DNA of 64,000 nucleotides from Pyrenula massariospora (Eukaryota > Ascomycota > Eurotiomycetes > Pyrenulales > Pyrenulaceae). Location of the stretch: NCBI GenBank assembly GCA_021030905.1, contig JAGFMI010000003.1, positions 1,984,001 through 2,048,000 on the forward strand. The letters run 5' to 3'. Below, in pieces: positions 30,105 through 42,241 of the stretch. The notes below the pieces were generated by a model, which worked only from the letters and a program-made list of their open reading frames with translations, was not told the origin of the DNA and did not search any database. How positions within the stretch are numbered: the stretch's first letter is position 1; every line of letters starts with the position of its first letter. The translations under genes and the position numbers were made by a program.

Positions 30105-33100
30105 TCATAATGCATTGCCCAGAGCTTTCACGCCGCGCATTGCCGTTTCAAGATGCCATGGCAGAAGCAGATGTTCAGGACTCGCAGACATACCCCTCGT
30201 TTTCGCCAGTGTAGTTAAGGAACGATAATGTCCTAGGACTTCAACCAGTGAATCTTGATCTGACTTTGCCTGTGTTGCTGACGGAATCACCGGCTTTGTT
30301 TCATGTATTAGATTGACGTCAACGCCAATTGCCGCCAGTTGGCCTGGGAGTGTCGCTCCGGAACAGGGCCGATGTAGGAGATATGAACTCAACCTTACTG
30401 GTCGGTAGCCCTGGACTGAGGTCGTGTTGTTGAATGTCCGAGATGGAGGCAGGACGACATATTCGATTTCATCGGCGCGATCCGTCAAAATAGCTTCGGG
30501 ATCGATTTCGAAAGAATGGTCGGGAGCCGGGGGCGTAGGAGCGTTTCCAGTCGTTGCACCAGTTGCCGTGGGTGTAGGTGCAGATAAAACTAGCTGCTCA
30601 GGTGACAAGACAGAGTGAGCGGGCGTAGGCGTTGTTGCAGGTGTACCGTAATTTCCTTGACTAGGGTGTGGTGTGGACTGTGTTACGCCTGTCATAGGTT
30701 GAGTCCCCGACGACGGCAATGACAAGGTGGCCTTCATTTTCAGATGTGGCCGTGTTCCCATTGTTGCAATAGTTAAGGAGGTCGGTCGATCGTTCAGAGC
30801 TGGAGTTGAAGCCTGACCTGCAACCAAGTCAATCCAGATATCGAGCTCCTTAGGCTCAAGGCATTTGTTTTTCACAACAAAAAGGCGCCACCAGTATTTC
30901 CGATTTTCCTCTGATGCTCGGACAAGGTCAAGGGAGGTATCCCATATCTCCTTTAAAATCTCAGCAAGCGATCTACCAACGCTAGAATTCCTTTGACGCA
31001 AACAGTAAGACATTGTTAGGGCCAGCAAACCTTCGGTATCAGTCCACGCCGCTGTGACCCAGCGCTCGTCAGAGCTTTGACAATACGCCACATGGAGAGC
31101 TTTCTCCTCTGCTGTGGCCGGCGGCCGGGCGTTTATAGATAGAGAAAACTTTGGCTGTCCAATGGTAGGTCGTGCGATAGTTACTGCTGAGCCACACTCT
31201 GCAAAATTTTCAGTAGCTTTAGGAGGCGGACATCGATTGTACACTTCGATGGCTAAGCGGGCGTACGTCGACTGGGGAAGGATTACGAGGCTTTCTGTTG
31301 AGCTGATAAATGACATTGGAACAAGCTGTAAAGCGACGTCTATGGGCGGTATCCCAGATGCTGATCTTGAATCCAAATAGCGTGCGAAGAGTCGAAGAAA
31401 GGCCGCGCAGATACTTGCCGGAGCCGCAAAATTCTCTGGAGAGTAGGGATTGATAACATATATCACATAATTTACACCTGGCATTGAAACAGAGGGTAGA
31501 ACTGCTCCAAGACGCTCGCAGGTGTGTGATAGACTCTCAAAGGGTTGCGCATTATCAAATACCCATGGGACTAAGCCTCGGTTTGATATGCCTTGCGCAT
31601 TTCCCCGGACATGCGAACCAAGGGAACAGCTATTGTAAACATCTCCAAGACGATCAAGAAATTTTTCACATCTGTCCGCGCTCACTGCTTGATCCGGATA
31701 TATGCAAAACCCCATTACATCTTTGCAGCCGCTGGCCGGCTGCAATGCAAACGTGTCCCAGAAGTTAAGTAAAGATGGTAAGGCACGTAGTATCTTTTCA
31801 TCCCTCCTTAGCTGGACATGAGGTGTTTGTAGACTGGTTGCTGGTATGTCGGACATTCCCACAATTTCATGAAACAGCAAGTTTTCACTACTTTGACTCA
31901 GAATGGGAAACGACGAAAGACCCTGTTGAAAATTATCCCAGTTGGAACCTGTTCTTAGGCTTGATTGAGACATCTGGTCTACGAAAACCTGAGCCACTTT
32001 CATGAGATTCTCTTTCGGGGTCACCAGCGGCGGAAGCGGATCTCTGGGAGAATGGCAAAAGTACTTTAGACTTGAGCTAGAATTACAGTCGTGAAGTAGC
32101 TGCTCGAGAGAGCTAATATGGTCTTCCACAAGCCGACTTATCACGGTAGGATCTAGATTCGTGTCCTTTTCTATGGTGAAGTCGTGTGCGCTGTCCCAGA
32201 TGCTACCCTTGTCACTTGGATCCGAATCTTCAACCAAATAATCTTCGTAACTGTCACTACCAGTGTTCTCATCAGCGGAGTCGGACGACATCGACCTGTT
32301 GAGAGAATTCTGAATAGGCAATGCTCCAGGTGTGCTAAAGGAAGGGTATATGACATGATTATGCGATTTAGAACGACGAGTTCTGTCGTCTTCTTGGCCT
32401 TCTGTATGCTCAAATCGAAACCAAAATCTTCCATCAGCACCGTATTTATCATCTTGTCCTCTTGGCCTCACTATTTCCGCGCCTGCATTACTGGCTTGTG
32501 GAATTAAATGATGGTCTTCCGGGAAAACTTGCTGTTTCCCCATTAGAGACGTATGTTCAAGAATTTCACTGTTATGCTTCACGAAGACTTCCGGCGCCTC
32601 TCCCATTTGAATATCTTGGCGGTTAGATATTTCATGCAAAGGACCCATCTCATCAGGCGTTTCGATTTTTGCTTTGGCTTCATTGAATTGCCCACCATCA
32701 GCGCTAGAGCTTTGATCATGATCCGGTTTAATTACTTGCTCTGTGGCTGTTTTTATGTCTTGATAGGGCATTGGTTCTGCTTCTGCTATTTCTTGCGGTG
32801 AATTGCTGATACCTTGTGCCATGGTATTAGCAGGATCCTCGGAGCTTGAGTGCTGTGCTTGCTCATCGAAGAAGTCCCAATTTGGTTCGTCAGCAATCCC
32901 ACCCGAAGTAAAATTTCCGCCAGTGTCATCATCGAACAATTCATCATCGTACAGACCGCCACTGATACCTCTAGCAGTATTCTCATTATTCTCAAACAGG
33001 TCCATGTGGTCGTTGTCTTCCACTTCAGTCGTAATGGTTGGATTCTGAGTAAGGCTGTCTCGCTCCTTTGGCGTGTCAGAAGCCGTCTCTTGCGGAGGTC

Positions 33101-34482
33101 CCGGGGTAGCTTGAGAAAGCGCGCCATCAGGAGGCGTAGGATAAATACCACTGATACTTGAAACGTCCTGGTACATTCTTGGAAATGTACTTAACACATC
33201 AGTGCTGTCATCATCTTTTGAAGACTCGTTGGCTCTGGATTGGTCTTGCTGTAATTGTTTAGCAATGCGAGCTGCTTTTCGTTTGCCGATGGCGTCAGCT
33301 CTGGTTGGGGCATTTCTGGACCATTCTTCGACAAACGCAATAGGATCATCAAATTGCAAGTCAATATGTTCTATAGGCTCTTTCGGATCTCCCCTCAACT
33401 CTGAGCTTCTTACGAAAATGAGATCGGATGGCCACAGTAAATGACTCTGCGGTAGAGCTGATGAAGATGAAAGACCGGCCATATCTTCTCGAGACGCGTT
33501 CTCGTCTACAGTGCCTTTTGTTGGAAGTTCAATCTCAGTCCAACGGAGGTTGTGGATGCCGTTGAGGTCTGTACCAATCGCGCCCAACCAGGCTAGGACG
33601 GACCGTTTCCAAATATTTTCTTCGGCTAAAATATTGGTATGATGCGACATTTGTATCGAAGGAGACGCATCCTGTGTATTAGCTTGAGCCGACGAATCGT
33701 TGCTTCTGTCGAGCTCTACCAGCTTCCCTATCCGGCCTATCGGAGCGAGGAAGACATCTAAGTTTTGTGAGGGCTCCAGCTTCTCAAGAGTTATGCAGTC
33801 TGACAATCTTGTGATTTCAGTGCTTGCGTGACTATGTAAGTGCAAGGAAGCTAAGCCGTCAGGATACAGCTGAACTTCAATCTTTGTAACGGACTGAGCA
33901 AAAGGCCTGGCTGAAATTGTATCGTGTCCGAAACAAGAGCCTGGCTGTGTAGCAGGGCGCAAATATGTCTGATGATTGAGCGGAATCCACAAAAATTGGC
34001 TGGTAAGAGCGCGATTGACAAGAGCCAAGACAGCAGTCAAGAAAAGTTGCCTTAGCTGTGTGTTTGAATCTTGGAGAAGGTCGTTCGCTTTAATCGAGCT
34101 CCCTACTGGCACTACTGGGCGGCAGCCGGCATTCCGAAGCGTTTCATCCGCAGCACTTACAGTGTCCGATTTCTGAAGGCCTTCTTGATCAAAGAAGACC
34201 CAGAGATTTCCCCTTTCACGATCCAGAGATCCAAGATATCCACCTCCTCTCAATGCAGCTTCAGCTTTCCTCAAGCGAAACAAGGAGCTACTTGAGCAAC
34301 CATTGTGAATCGTGAATGAAGAAGCATTGAGATTAGACTCTGCATTAGCAACATAGACGCCATAGGCGATCTCTGCGAAACATTTCTGTTACGGAATTAG
34401 CATACCAGGTGCTTCAAACAAGTAAAGCAATGAAGCGCACCAGTCCGACAACGTTGGTGATTGCATTGCTGAGACCGTCCAT
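30105..34482 (-). CDS. MED13: Mediator kinase-module subunit Med13
   Basis: Two exons on the minus strand, 34482-34441 and 34385-30105, encode 1440 residues. Exon 1 supplies only MDGLSNAITNVVGL; the 55-nt intron has donor GTGCGC, branch TGCTAAT and acceptor AACAG. The join gives TNVVGLKCFAEIAYGVY, matching the fungal Med13 N-terminal pattern TNV-I-GFS-I-YRVY. GNLWVFF is the conserved end of that block. The centre is long, acidic and disordered (DDELFDDDTGGNFTSGGIAD and similar). The C-terminal third carries the PIWI-like module and the typical ending PEHLLLPWHLETAMRGVKAL. Med13 links the Cdk8-cyclin C-Med12 kinase module to core Mediator and represses or tunes RNA polymerase II transcription. 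Length and order fit the family in filamentous fungi. It faces ENP2 across a 700-bp divergent promoter. Confidence 0.93.
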
Positions 34483-35182
34483 TGAGGGCCGGATTTGACA
34501 TGTCCCCACGTGAGCCTTGTAGGTTGACACTTTGCGAAACTTTGAGTAGACATCCCGTGCAAGGTTTCAGTAGTGGCAGGGCAGACTACTCTTGACGCGC
34601 CTACACTTAGAACGCTGTTCCGTTATCGTCGAGAAGTGTTGGATGGTTTACAAAAAGATCAAGAAATAGTTGCTTTTGCAGCGAGGAAATTGCCGTGAAA
34701 ACCGGAACAGAGTCGGATAGCTCCGCAAGCAAAATGTATCTTTAAATATGTTGGAGTCCCCAAGAATAAGAGTAGAGTGGCTGTGCTTTTCATTTGAGCG
34801 TCACAAAGCTTGCACATTCATGCTGGGTGGGTTGCAAAGAACGAGGTTTCTGCATTAAGAGATCAAGGCTTAAACGAGCTTCCAAGCAGTTGCTGGCGAT
34901 CGGCGGATCGGCTGCGGCTGTGGTCCGGCTCGGGAGGCTCCGGCGATCCCCGCTCCAGAACGAGCCGGTGTGGGGAAATAAATCAAAGATATCGAGAAAC
35001 TTTAACGAGCGACGAGCGCATTCGAGATCTACGTACCTGACTAGACCCCCTTTTGTTGTGTTGCTTGCTACTCTGTGAAACATGAGTCATGAACGAATCA
35101 ATCGCTCTACCCCTTATTTTGACCACCTTCCCCATTTACACCCGCGTATCCGAGTATCATTAGAGTCAAATCGACCGTTGAT
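34483..35182. other. divergent promoter, MED13 and ENP2
   Basis: No gene seen. Overlapping 75-97-codon frames near 34790-35083 on both strands lie in a short GC-rich patch and are treated as chance. Confidence 0.5.
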
Positions 35183-37430
35183 ATGAAACTTTCAAGCAAC
35201 TCTTCCGTGCCTGTATACACTCTCTCGGGCTCTTCATCGCGCTCATTACCTGAGTGGTTAGCTCATAAGAGCAAGCGAAAGCTCAAGTCTGATCCCGAGT
35301 ATTCAAAGCGCGTGGAATTGCTCCAAGATTTCGAATTTGAGGAAGCCAGCCACTGCGTCAGGATTAGCGAGGATGGCGAATGGGTGATGAGCACTGGTAC
35401 GTAAATATTAGCCGCAGACATCTTCCAATTGTTTTGCAAAAGGAAGTATGTGTTTCTGTCGTTGACCTTGCATAACAGGGACCTACAAGCCGCAAATTCA
35501 TACGCATTACCTACCGAATTTATCGCTCTCCTGGGCTCGCCACACGAACGCACTGAACAAGACATTTCTAATACTCTCTTCCGATTATTCAAAAACAGCA
35601 CACTTACAAGATGATCGCTCCATAGAGTTTCACACACCGCAAGGATGTCACTACGCGCTGCGCATACCGAGATATGGTCGAGATCTTGCCTACAATCGCA
35701 CAACAGCGGAGCTCTTCATACCTACTGTCGGCGTCAATTCGTCCGGCATGGGAGAAGTATTTAGGCTGAATCTCGAGCAGGGTCGTTTCCTCCAAGAATA
35801 TCAGATAGATGTTGGGGGAGATGACACTGCATCTACAGGGGCCGGAGCCCTGCAAGGCGGCATCAACCCTGGGAGCGTCAACGTGGCTGCGATTGCTGAG
35901 GCTAGCCATGGTCTCATGGCATTTGGTACCTCCATCGGAACGGTTGAATACTGGGATCCTCGATCACGTACTCCGGCTGCCACATTGGCAAACCCGACTG
36001 ATATCGAAGCACACTCACAATCAAGTCGGGCAGAAGTTACAGCCCTTTCATTCCACCGCTCTGGTATCACAAACGCTGTCGGCACATCTACAGGGATTAT
36101 CTACCTCTATGACCTACGCTCTCCGGTACCGTATCTGAGAAAGGACCACGGCTACGGCTATCCTGTCCAGAATGTTGAATTTTTGACACCTTCCACAACT
36201 TCTCGTAATACTACATCGGACGCGAAAATGATGTCTTGCGATAAGCGCATCTTGAAAATATGGGATGAAAGCGATGGCTCTCCTTGGGCTTCCGTAGAAC
36301 CTTCGGTAGATATCAATTGCGTCGCCTGGCACCAGGATAGCGGTATGTTTTTGACTGCCAACGAAGGCAGACAGCAGCATGCATTCTTTGTGCCGCAGCT
36401 TGGACCAGCTCCGAAATGGTGCTCTTTTCTTGATAACGTTGTTGAAGAGATGGCAGAGGACCCTAACGATCCTAACAAATTCTCGACCAGTACCAGACAA
36501 GCTGGAGAGGTTTATGACAACTACAAATTTTTAACAGTATCTCAATTGAAAAATCTTAACCTAGAACATCTGATGGGAAAGACAAATTTGTTGAGACCAT
36601 ACATGCATGGGTTCTTCGTGGCCCAGAGACTTTATGAGGAAGCAAAACTAATCGCTCACCCGTCTACTTGGGAAGAGGAGCGAGCGAAGAGGATCAGAGA
36701 GAAGATAGAGAAGGAAATAGAAAGCCGAATACGAGGCAAGAAAAGAATAGCCGCAAAGGTGAACAGGAAGCTGGCAGAGAGGATTTTGCAACGAGAAGAG
36801 AAAAGCGAGAGAAGACGCGCTAGAAAGCTTGTTTCCGACGGCATAGAAGAAGCAGCTGGAGAACCAAGGGACTCTGAACCCAAAGTCGAAAAGGGGATTT
36901 TGGCTGATTCAAGATTTTCGCGTCTATTTCAAGACGAAGATTATGCCATTGATGAAACCTCTCGAGAATTCAAGGCCTTAAATCCAAGCACCGAGGTCAC
37001 AGAGTCGAAGCCTCCTCACGAGCGTGGCTTAACAGCGGTAGAGCAAGAGGAAATTGACGAGGCACCGAGATCGAGCTCTGAATCGGAATCAGATAGACCT
37101 ACAGCGCGTGAAGGTAAGATATCCGCAGACCGAATATCTACGACGGATTACAAGCGCAAGAAACCTCAAAACAAAAAACGTGATCTCAAACTTGAGGTGT
37201 CATCCTCCGCTAAAGCATATCGGCCTCGAGACCGCTCGTTCCAATCCAGGGTCGCAAGCATGAAGCCAGGTGATCGGTCAAGACGGTCCAGTAGAGTCGT
37301 TGGAGAAAAAACGATGACGTTTGAACCGTCTTCGGGCAAAAAGAAGGGTTTGAAGCCTGTCTCCGAGAGCAATATCTACGTCTCGAAGGAAAGGAGAAGC
37401 GCATCGGGCAACACATTCAGACGAATGTAA
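35183..37430 (+). CDS. ENP2: Enp2/NOL10, WD-repeat ribosome biogenesis factor
   Basis: Two exons, 35183-35396 and 35479-37430, encode 721 residues. The 82-nt intron has donor GTACGT and acceptor AACAG and joins MSTG to TYKPQIHTHYL, a strongly conserved Enp2 block. The N-terminal ~400 residues form a WD-type propeller (SWARHTNALN, GSIGTVEYWDPR-like and GIIYLYDLRSP segments) opening with VPVYTLSGSSSRSLPEWL. A basic coiled helix (AKRIREKIEKEIESRIRGKK) and a NUC153-type motif (DSRFSRLFQDEDYAIDETSR, about residue 543) follow. The C-terminus is Lys/Arg-rich. The protein acts in the nucleolus in the small-subunit processome during 18S rRNA maturation. Confidence 0.95.
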
Positions 37431-38752
37431 CTGATTTAAGGACCCAGCATTATTATGCAACTCCTCGGACCCTCAAATCAGTGCGCTGGGAAGGATGGAG
37501 TTAAGGAAAAAGTCCAGGAACAAACTAGCTTGCCCTGTTGCTAGCTTGCAGCACGACAGGCTGCAGATCCAGTAGGAATTCCTCTCTTCCATTCATCTGC
37601 GTTACCAAATAGCATATGAGTGAGTATATCGACACGGCAACTGCTATCCAAGAGGTATCAGACTATGAACTTATCTAGCCATTTTCGGGCCTATCAGGCA
37701 TCCGGCCATTTACAACTGCGTCAGAAATGCAGGCTTCGGGACAACCCAAAATGTTGTATATGGAAGGGCGCACCGTCAATGCGTTGTTGAAAGAGCAGTG
37801 ACTGCGTGCACCACCAATAAATCTGGTGAGATGACCCGAGAGTAAGCTTGCCAGGCCTTGATTCGTGAATATCGTTGAGATAGTTTCTTTGAAAACGGGC
37901 ACTCGATCGACGGGAGCACGTATCAGTGACGTCTTCTACTGTCATTCAAATCTTCTGCACGCGTTATGCTATCACCAAAGTCTTTTACTCGTGGTATTAT
38001 AGCAAAACATGAGCCCTATACTTTCTAATTTTTTCTTGTACAGCAAAGACGCGCGCTGTTAACCCCTTGCTATGGATTACTTTTCATCTCGCGCGGCATC
38101 AAGTCTCAACAACATGTTCAAACAGCACTAGGACAAAGATGGTGTGATGAAAAGCATATATCAGACCCAGGGGAATTCAATCAGAGGGTAGACTCTCTTA
38201 ATAACATCGGGATCTCAAAAGTTATGGCGGCCAGATCTTCGAGTTTCAAGAGGCTCACATGCCTACGCAGCTGGCTGCGTTCTCCGTGGGTAGAATTAAC
38301 ATCATGATATAGAGGTCTCCATGGAGTTGTGGTGTCATTTCACCCTCGGAGCAATTATCTAGCTGTACACATAAAAATCAAATACCTAAAGTATTGACTT
38401 CGTCTTTCTCGATTTCAAATTGAAGTGACTACTCTTCTCATTCATTCTATTTCTTTCACAGGCCTCGCTTTCGGAAGTATTCAAAACACGTCAGCTCGAC
38501 CTTTTTAATTTCGATCACCATTAGGATGGTTCAATGTAGCGAGATATACGTTTCATTATGGCCTCCGAGCTCGTCTCCTTGCGCAGTAGAAAACCACAGC
38601 TGGAAGGCATGCCTTGCAGATTTGTTGAAAGACATCTCATCATTCACGAGCCTAGAATTTGTATGTACATGTAAGCTTTATTACCATTCTACAGGTGTCC
38701 TCGGCCTGCTACGTTGCACAAGCAAACGGACTAGGAGCAGCTGTACTGAGAT
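37431..38752. other. intergenic between convergent genes
   Basis: About 1.3 kb of AT-rich sequence. Frames of 60-115 codons (37675-37945 minus, 38526-38873 plus) are unsupported. The last of these overlaps the end of the MRP51 gene on the other strand. Confidence 0.5.
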
Positions 38753-40252
38753 CTATCTCAGTGTAAACTTCTCAGTAGGCTGTTCGACCGGTAAACCTCT
38801 CAGCAGGCTGCTCATCTGCCCATACGCCGCCTTCGCCTTCTCTGTCTTCGGCGCACTTTCTCTACGCCGATAGTCCCGGTCCATCGCTTGCATCGGCCCA
38901 TCCCCTATCCCTTTTGCCGCCATCATCTCCTCCATCTTCCGTGCGTCGATCTCCATCTGGGCATCCGCGTCGTTACTCGCGAACATCTGGTCACATTCAT
39001 ACATGGCCATCGCCATGTCTGAAAGTCTGTAGAGAGCGAGCTCCAACCTGCCGTCAGACCCGAAGTTTGCTTGCAAAATTCGTGTGAAGGTTTTCTTGCC
39101 TCCGACAGGATATTTTCTGGCATAAGTTATTGTTGCATGGTTACGGGCTTTTACATGCGAGGTTGTCTCTGCTTTCTGCCTATACAGGCTTTCGTTTGAT
39201 GGGTCGACAAGATTTGAGGTCACAAAGCCAGCCACACCGTAAACATTGTCATCTTGTCTATTGTCGAATTTTAACACTCGACTGTATATCGGTGGCTGAT
39301 GTGCTGTTGGGCCATAATCTGGGTGGTTGTTAAGATACGCAGCTGACCGTAGATATGAAAGGCCGGCGGAAGGATGCGTCTTAGGCGGGCCAGAGATGGC
39401 ATACTGTTCTGACGAAAGTTCTGATGTTCGTTTTAGGGGTAATGAGCTGTTAGTTGTAGTTGCATCAGCTAACGCGACAGGCCCTCCAGGTAGGTCTAAG
39501 AAGTCGGAGAGTATGTCGCCGAATTCATCAGGATTTTTCCTGAGATACTTGATATAATCATCAGCCTCGGTATCCGTGGTGCGTGGTATGGTCGATGGAT
39601 CGATTGTTTCGGTGGTATCCCATCTTTTTTCTTGTGCAGCTCTAAGTTTTTTCTTCTGAACTTCGTTCTTCACATACTCTCGAAATTCGCCCTTTTTGGT
39701 ACGCACATCCCTCAGATAAGTGTCGAATTCAAGGCCAGAAATGCCTTGAAGGTATGGGCCGTCGAATCGCCACCGTAGTTGCTGTGTATTGTCCGTTCGG
39801 GAAATGCCGTCATTCGGTTCGTCAAACACACTCGACTGAGGCCCCCCCGACCTATATAAGAGCCCAGTATCTGTCCTCGGAGGTTTTGTTATTGGTAAAT
39901 GTAGCGATTGCCATTTCTGTAATGTGACAACATGGTCGCCCGCTGACTCGAAATCGGCAATGTGTTCAATAGTATCAATTCCTCCCCTAAAGCGGATAGC
40001 TGTCTTCGAGCCTTTTGCTGTAGACTTAGTCGGAAGCGGCCTTTTTAGACCCCAATCACCCTTCTGCAAGGAAGAAGGATATGTTTGGATTGCAGCGTGG
40101 GTTGGATATGGGAGAGTCGCGGTTCTGGAGTCCTTCGTCCCTTGAGATGATCCTGACTGCGGAGGGGCTGAAATGGGGGTTGGAACAGCAAATAAACGAG
40201 AATTTCGAAGTAAATTGGCGGCAGGAGACAACCGCGTGGACGCTGTCGACAT
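38753..40252 (-). CDS. MRP51: mitochondrial small ribosomal subunit protein Mrp51
   Basis: An intronless minus-strand gene of 499 residues from the ATG at 40250-40252. The N-terminus STRLSPAANLLRNSRLFAVP is Arg/Ser-rich and fits a mitochondrial presequence. Typical fungal Mrp51 blocks follow: GDWGLKRPLPTKST, AIRFRGGIDTIEHIADFESA, YLRDVRTKKGEFREYV and a C-terminal part with YPVGGKKTFTRILQANFG. Mrp51 (bS1m-like) sits in the small subunit of the mitoribosome; in yeast it is also needed for translation of COX2 and COX3 mRNAs through their leaders. The size is normal for filamentous fungi. With mL50 and the COX14-like gene it makes up a mitochondrial flavour in this part of the window, which is probably coincidental. 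Confidence 0.88.
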   Translation of the reverse strand: MSTASTRLSPAANLLRNSRLFAVPTPISAPPQSGSSQGTKDSRTATLPYPTHAAIQTYPSSLQKGDWGLKRPLPTKSTAKGSKTAIRFRGGIDTIEHIADFESAGDHVVTLQKWQSLHLPITKPPRTDTGLLYRSGGPQSSVFDEPNDGISRTDNTQQLRWRFDGPYLQGISGLEFDTYLRDVRTKKGEFREYVKNEVQKKKLRAAQEKRWDTTETIDPSTIPRTTDTEADDYIKYLRKNPDEFGDILSDFLDLPGGPVALADATTTNSSLPLKRTSELSSEQYAISGPPKTHPSAGLSYLRSAAYLNNHPDYGPTAHQPPIYSRVLKFDNRQDDNVYGVAGFVTSNLVDPSNESLYRQKAETTSHVKARNHATITYARKYPVGGKKTFTRILQANFGSDGRLELALYRLSDMAMAMYECDQMFASNDADAQMEIDARKMEEMMAAKGIGDGPMQAMDRDYRRRESAPKTEKAKAAYGQMSSLLRGLPVEQPTEKFTLR

Positions 40253-40716
40253 GCCTCCTCGTTGACTATACTAATTGCTACCGAGCGTTTCTTCGAAAAG
40301 TCGAATGGAATTGTAGAGCAGCCGATATTTAGCCGGAGCTTTGGTCCAGGTTGCTCATCTAATTCCGCATCCTGTTTGATTGCCAGCCAGGCCAGCAAAA
40401 GTCTTTTTATTTTTATGTTTTCATTCATATCATCACAGGTCAAGAGCTTCATTCGAGGCCTTTGCTTCCACAGCGATCTTCAATGAACCTCGGAACCCAC
40501 AAAGCTCTGTTGGAGACTGTTGATTCAGGGAGACCTCCCTTTTGTAAGTGAAGGTTGGTCTATGCCTTCTTCATAGGAGCTGTTATCATCACACCTTGAA
40601 TGAGCGATGATAGTTTTGAAAGTTGCCTGGGTTTAATTATCTGAATGATATCTACATCAGTTGTGACTCTATCAGCCTTTCTAGGTCCTCTAGCCCTTCA
40701 CCGCCTCCATCTCTAC
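40253..40716. other. intergenic, MRP51 promoter
   Basis: This gap lies between the MRP51 start and the 3' end of the reductase gene. The 135-codon minus frame at 40045-40452 overlaps the MRP51 start in another frame and is a shadow. Confidence 0.5.
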
Positions 40717-41924
40717 TCATGCTCCAACAGCCTGGAGCGACTTGACAAGGTCCACGATGCTTTCTTTAAGAGGTCTGTAGCTCAATCCAAGTATTTTCTT
40801 CGATCTGCTGTTGTCAATCATGTACATGTTTTCTGGTATGTCACTGGGATAATCCTTTGGTGGAAGACTAGACGCTAGGTTTGGGTAATTCTCCCGAATA
40901 ATGTCCGCAATTTCCTTGTTGGTAAAATAACCAGCAGTCACGAAGAAGCGTTGACCAGCAGCCTCAGGAACCTCGATAGCACGAACGTGAGCCAGAGCGA
41001 GGTCCCTAACGTCGACCCAAATAAATGTTCCGGTAGGAGGAAGCTTCTCCTTGCATTTTCCCTGAATCTGTTGTTTCATTACTATTAGCAATGTAAATTT
41101 TCAATTAGATTTCACATTATTATGAAGTTCAAAGACAGCGGAATTTCCACGAAACCAGCACTTACCATGTCCCGGACTCGAGCGTTGGAGGTATTAATCG
41201 CATCAAGTGAATTTAGATAATGTACGACCGGGCCAAGCACTAAAGGAGGGTTCAAAGTTGACAAGGTAAAGTTTGGTTTCTCTTTTTCCACAAATTCCCA
41301 GGCAGCTTTCTCCGCCAGAGTCTTACTTCCACGATATGCAGTGGCAGGCTCTCCTTTGGCGGATTGTTCGTAGGTGAGAGGACTCCATACACTCTCGTCG
41401 TACAGATCGGGATGACCATTGGGATTGATAATGGCGGCGAAAGAGGAGGTAACAGCTACTCTCTTCACTGTAGGGGCGCTGGCTTTGATGGCTTTCAAAA
41501 TGCTAGTTGTGCCAATGATCGCTGGGTCCTGTTAACTGATGAGCCTCCTGTTGCGTCATGTCGAGCGTTGAAGTGACCTACCAAAAGATCTTTCTTCTGG
41601 TCGGTTACGTTGAAGTGGAACGGGGATGCGGTATGAAGCACAGCATCGAAAGGCGGATTCGATTTCACAGCCTCGTCGAAGCTCCCTTCCTTCGCAATAT
41701 CTTCCACGATGACATACGAGAGCTGTTCTTTTGACGCCTTAGGATGTGCGGCGAGGATTCTCTCTCCTTTATCGCTCGAGCGCACCGTCGTCACGACGTC
41801 GTGGCTGTACAGGTCAATTTTGGTCTACTATCAATCGGAGGGGCGTTTTTTACCCATGCTCCAGAAGTTGGTCAAGGCAATGCGCAGCTATGAAGCCGCT
41901 GCCACCTGTCAAAAGAACCTTCAT
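40717..41924 (-). CDS. extended SDR reductase (Gre2/dihydroflavonol-reductase-like)
   Basis: Four exons on the minus strand, 41924-41854, 41804-41582, 41528-41166 and 41067-40717, encode 335 residues. The N-terminal LLTGGSGFIAAHCLDQLL is the NADPH-binding TGxxGxxA motif of extended SDRs. HTASPFHFNVTD, VAVTSSFAAII, the catalytic YRGSK (YxxxK) and LSTLNPPLVLGPVVH follow, with the C-terminal WVDVRDLALAHVRAIE block. This is the pattern of yeast Gre2 (methylglyoxal/isovaleraldehyde reductase) and of plant dihydroflavonol and cinnamoyl-CoA reductases. The actual substrate is unknown. Introns are 49, 53 and 98 nt with donors GTAAAA, GTAGGT and GTAAGT, all keeping frame. No clustered biosynthetic genes suggest a pathway. 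The start lies about 320 bp from that of RTF2, divergent. Confidence 0.9.
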
Positions 41925-42241
41925 CTTCGTATCTCTAAGTTGGAATGAGTCTCGACGTGTAGATGGCCAAGAGAATAAGGAATTCTCTTGTCTGTGGTGG
42001 GTTTGTATTTATCTACCGGGCGCCCTGCAAGTCTTCAGATACGTCACTCGGCTTGGAGAAAATTGGGGTAAAGATCGGGGGTTCTCGGTATGCAGAATAC
42101 CGACTGCTTTGATGCGGCCGCCTACACTGCTTCCACCACGCTTCATATCGCCGTGCTTTTATAGCAGCAACCTTGACCCCATCTAAATTTCTACATTGAA
42201 TCCTCTCACTTGCCATAGCGTTATTCCACTATCTACCGAGT
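41925..42241. other. divergent promoter, reductase and RTF2
   Basis: This 317-bp gap between divergent starts has no gene. The overlapping frames here are shadows. Confidence 0.5.
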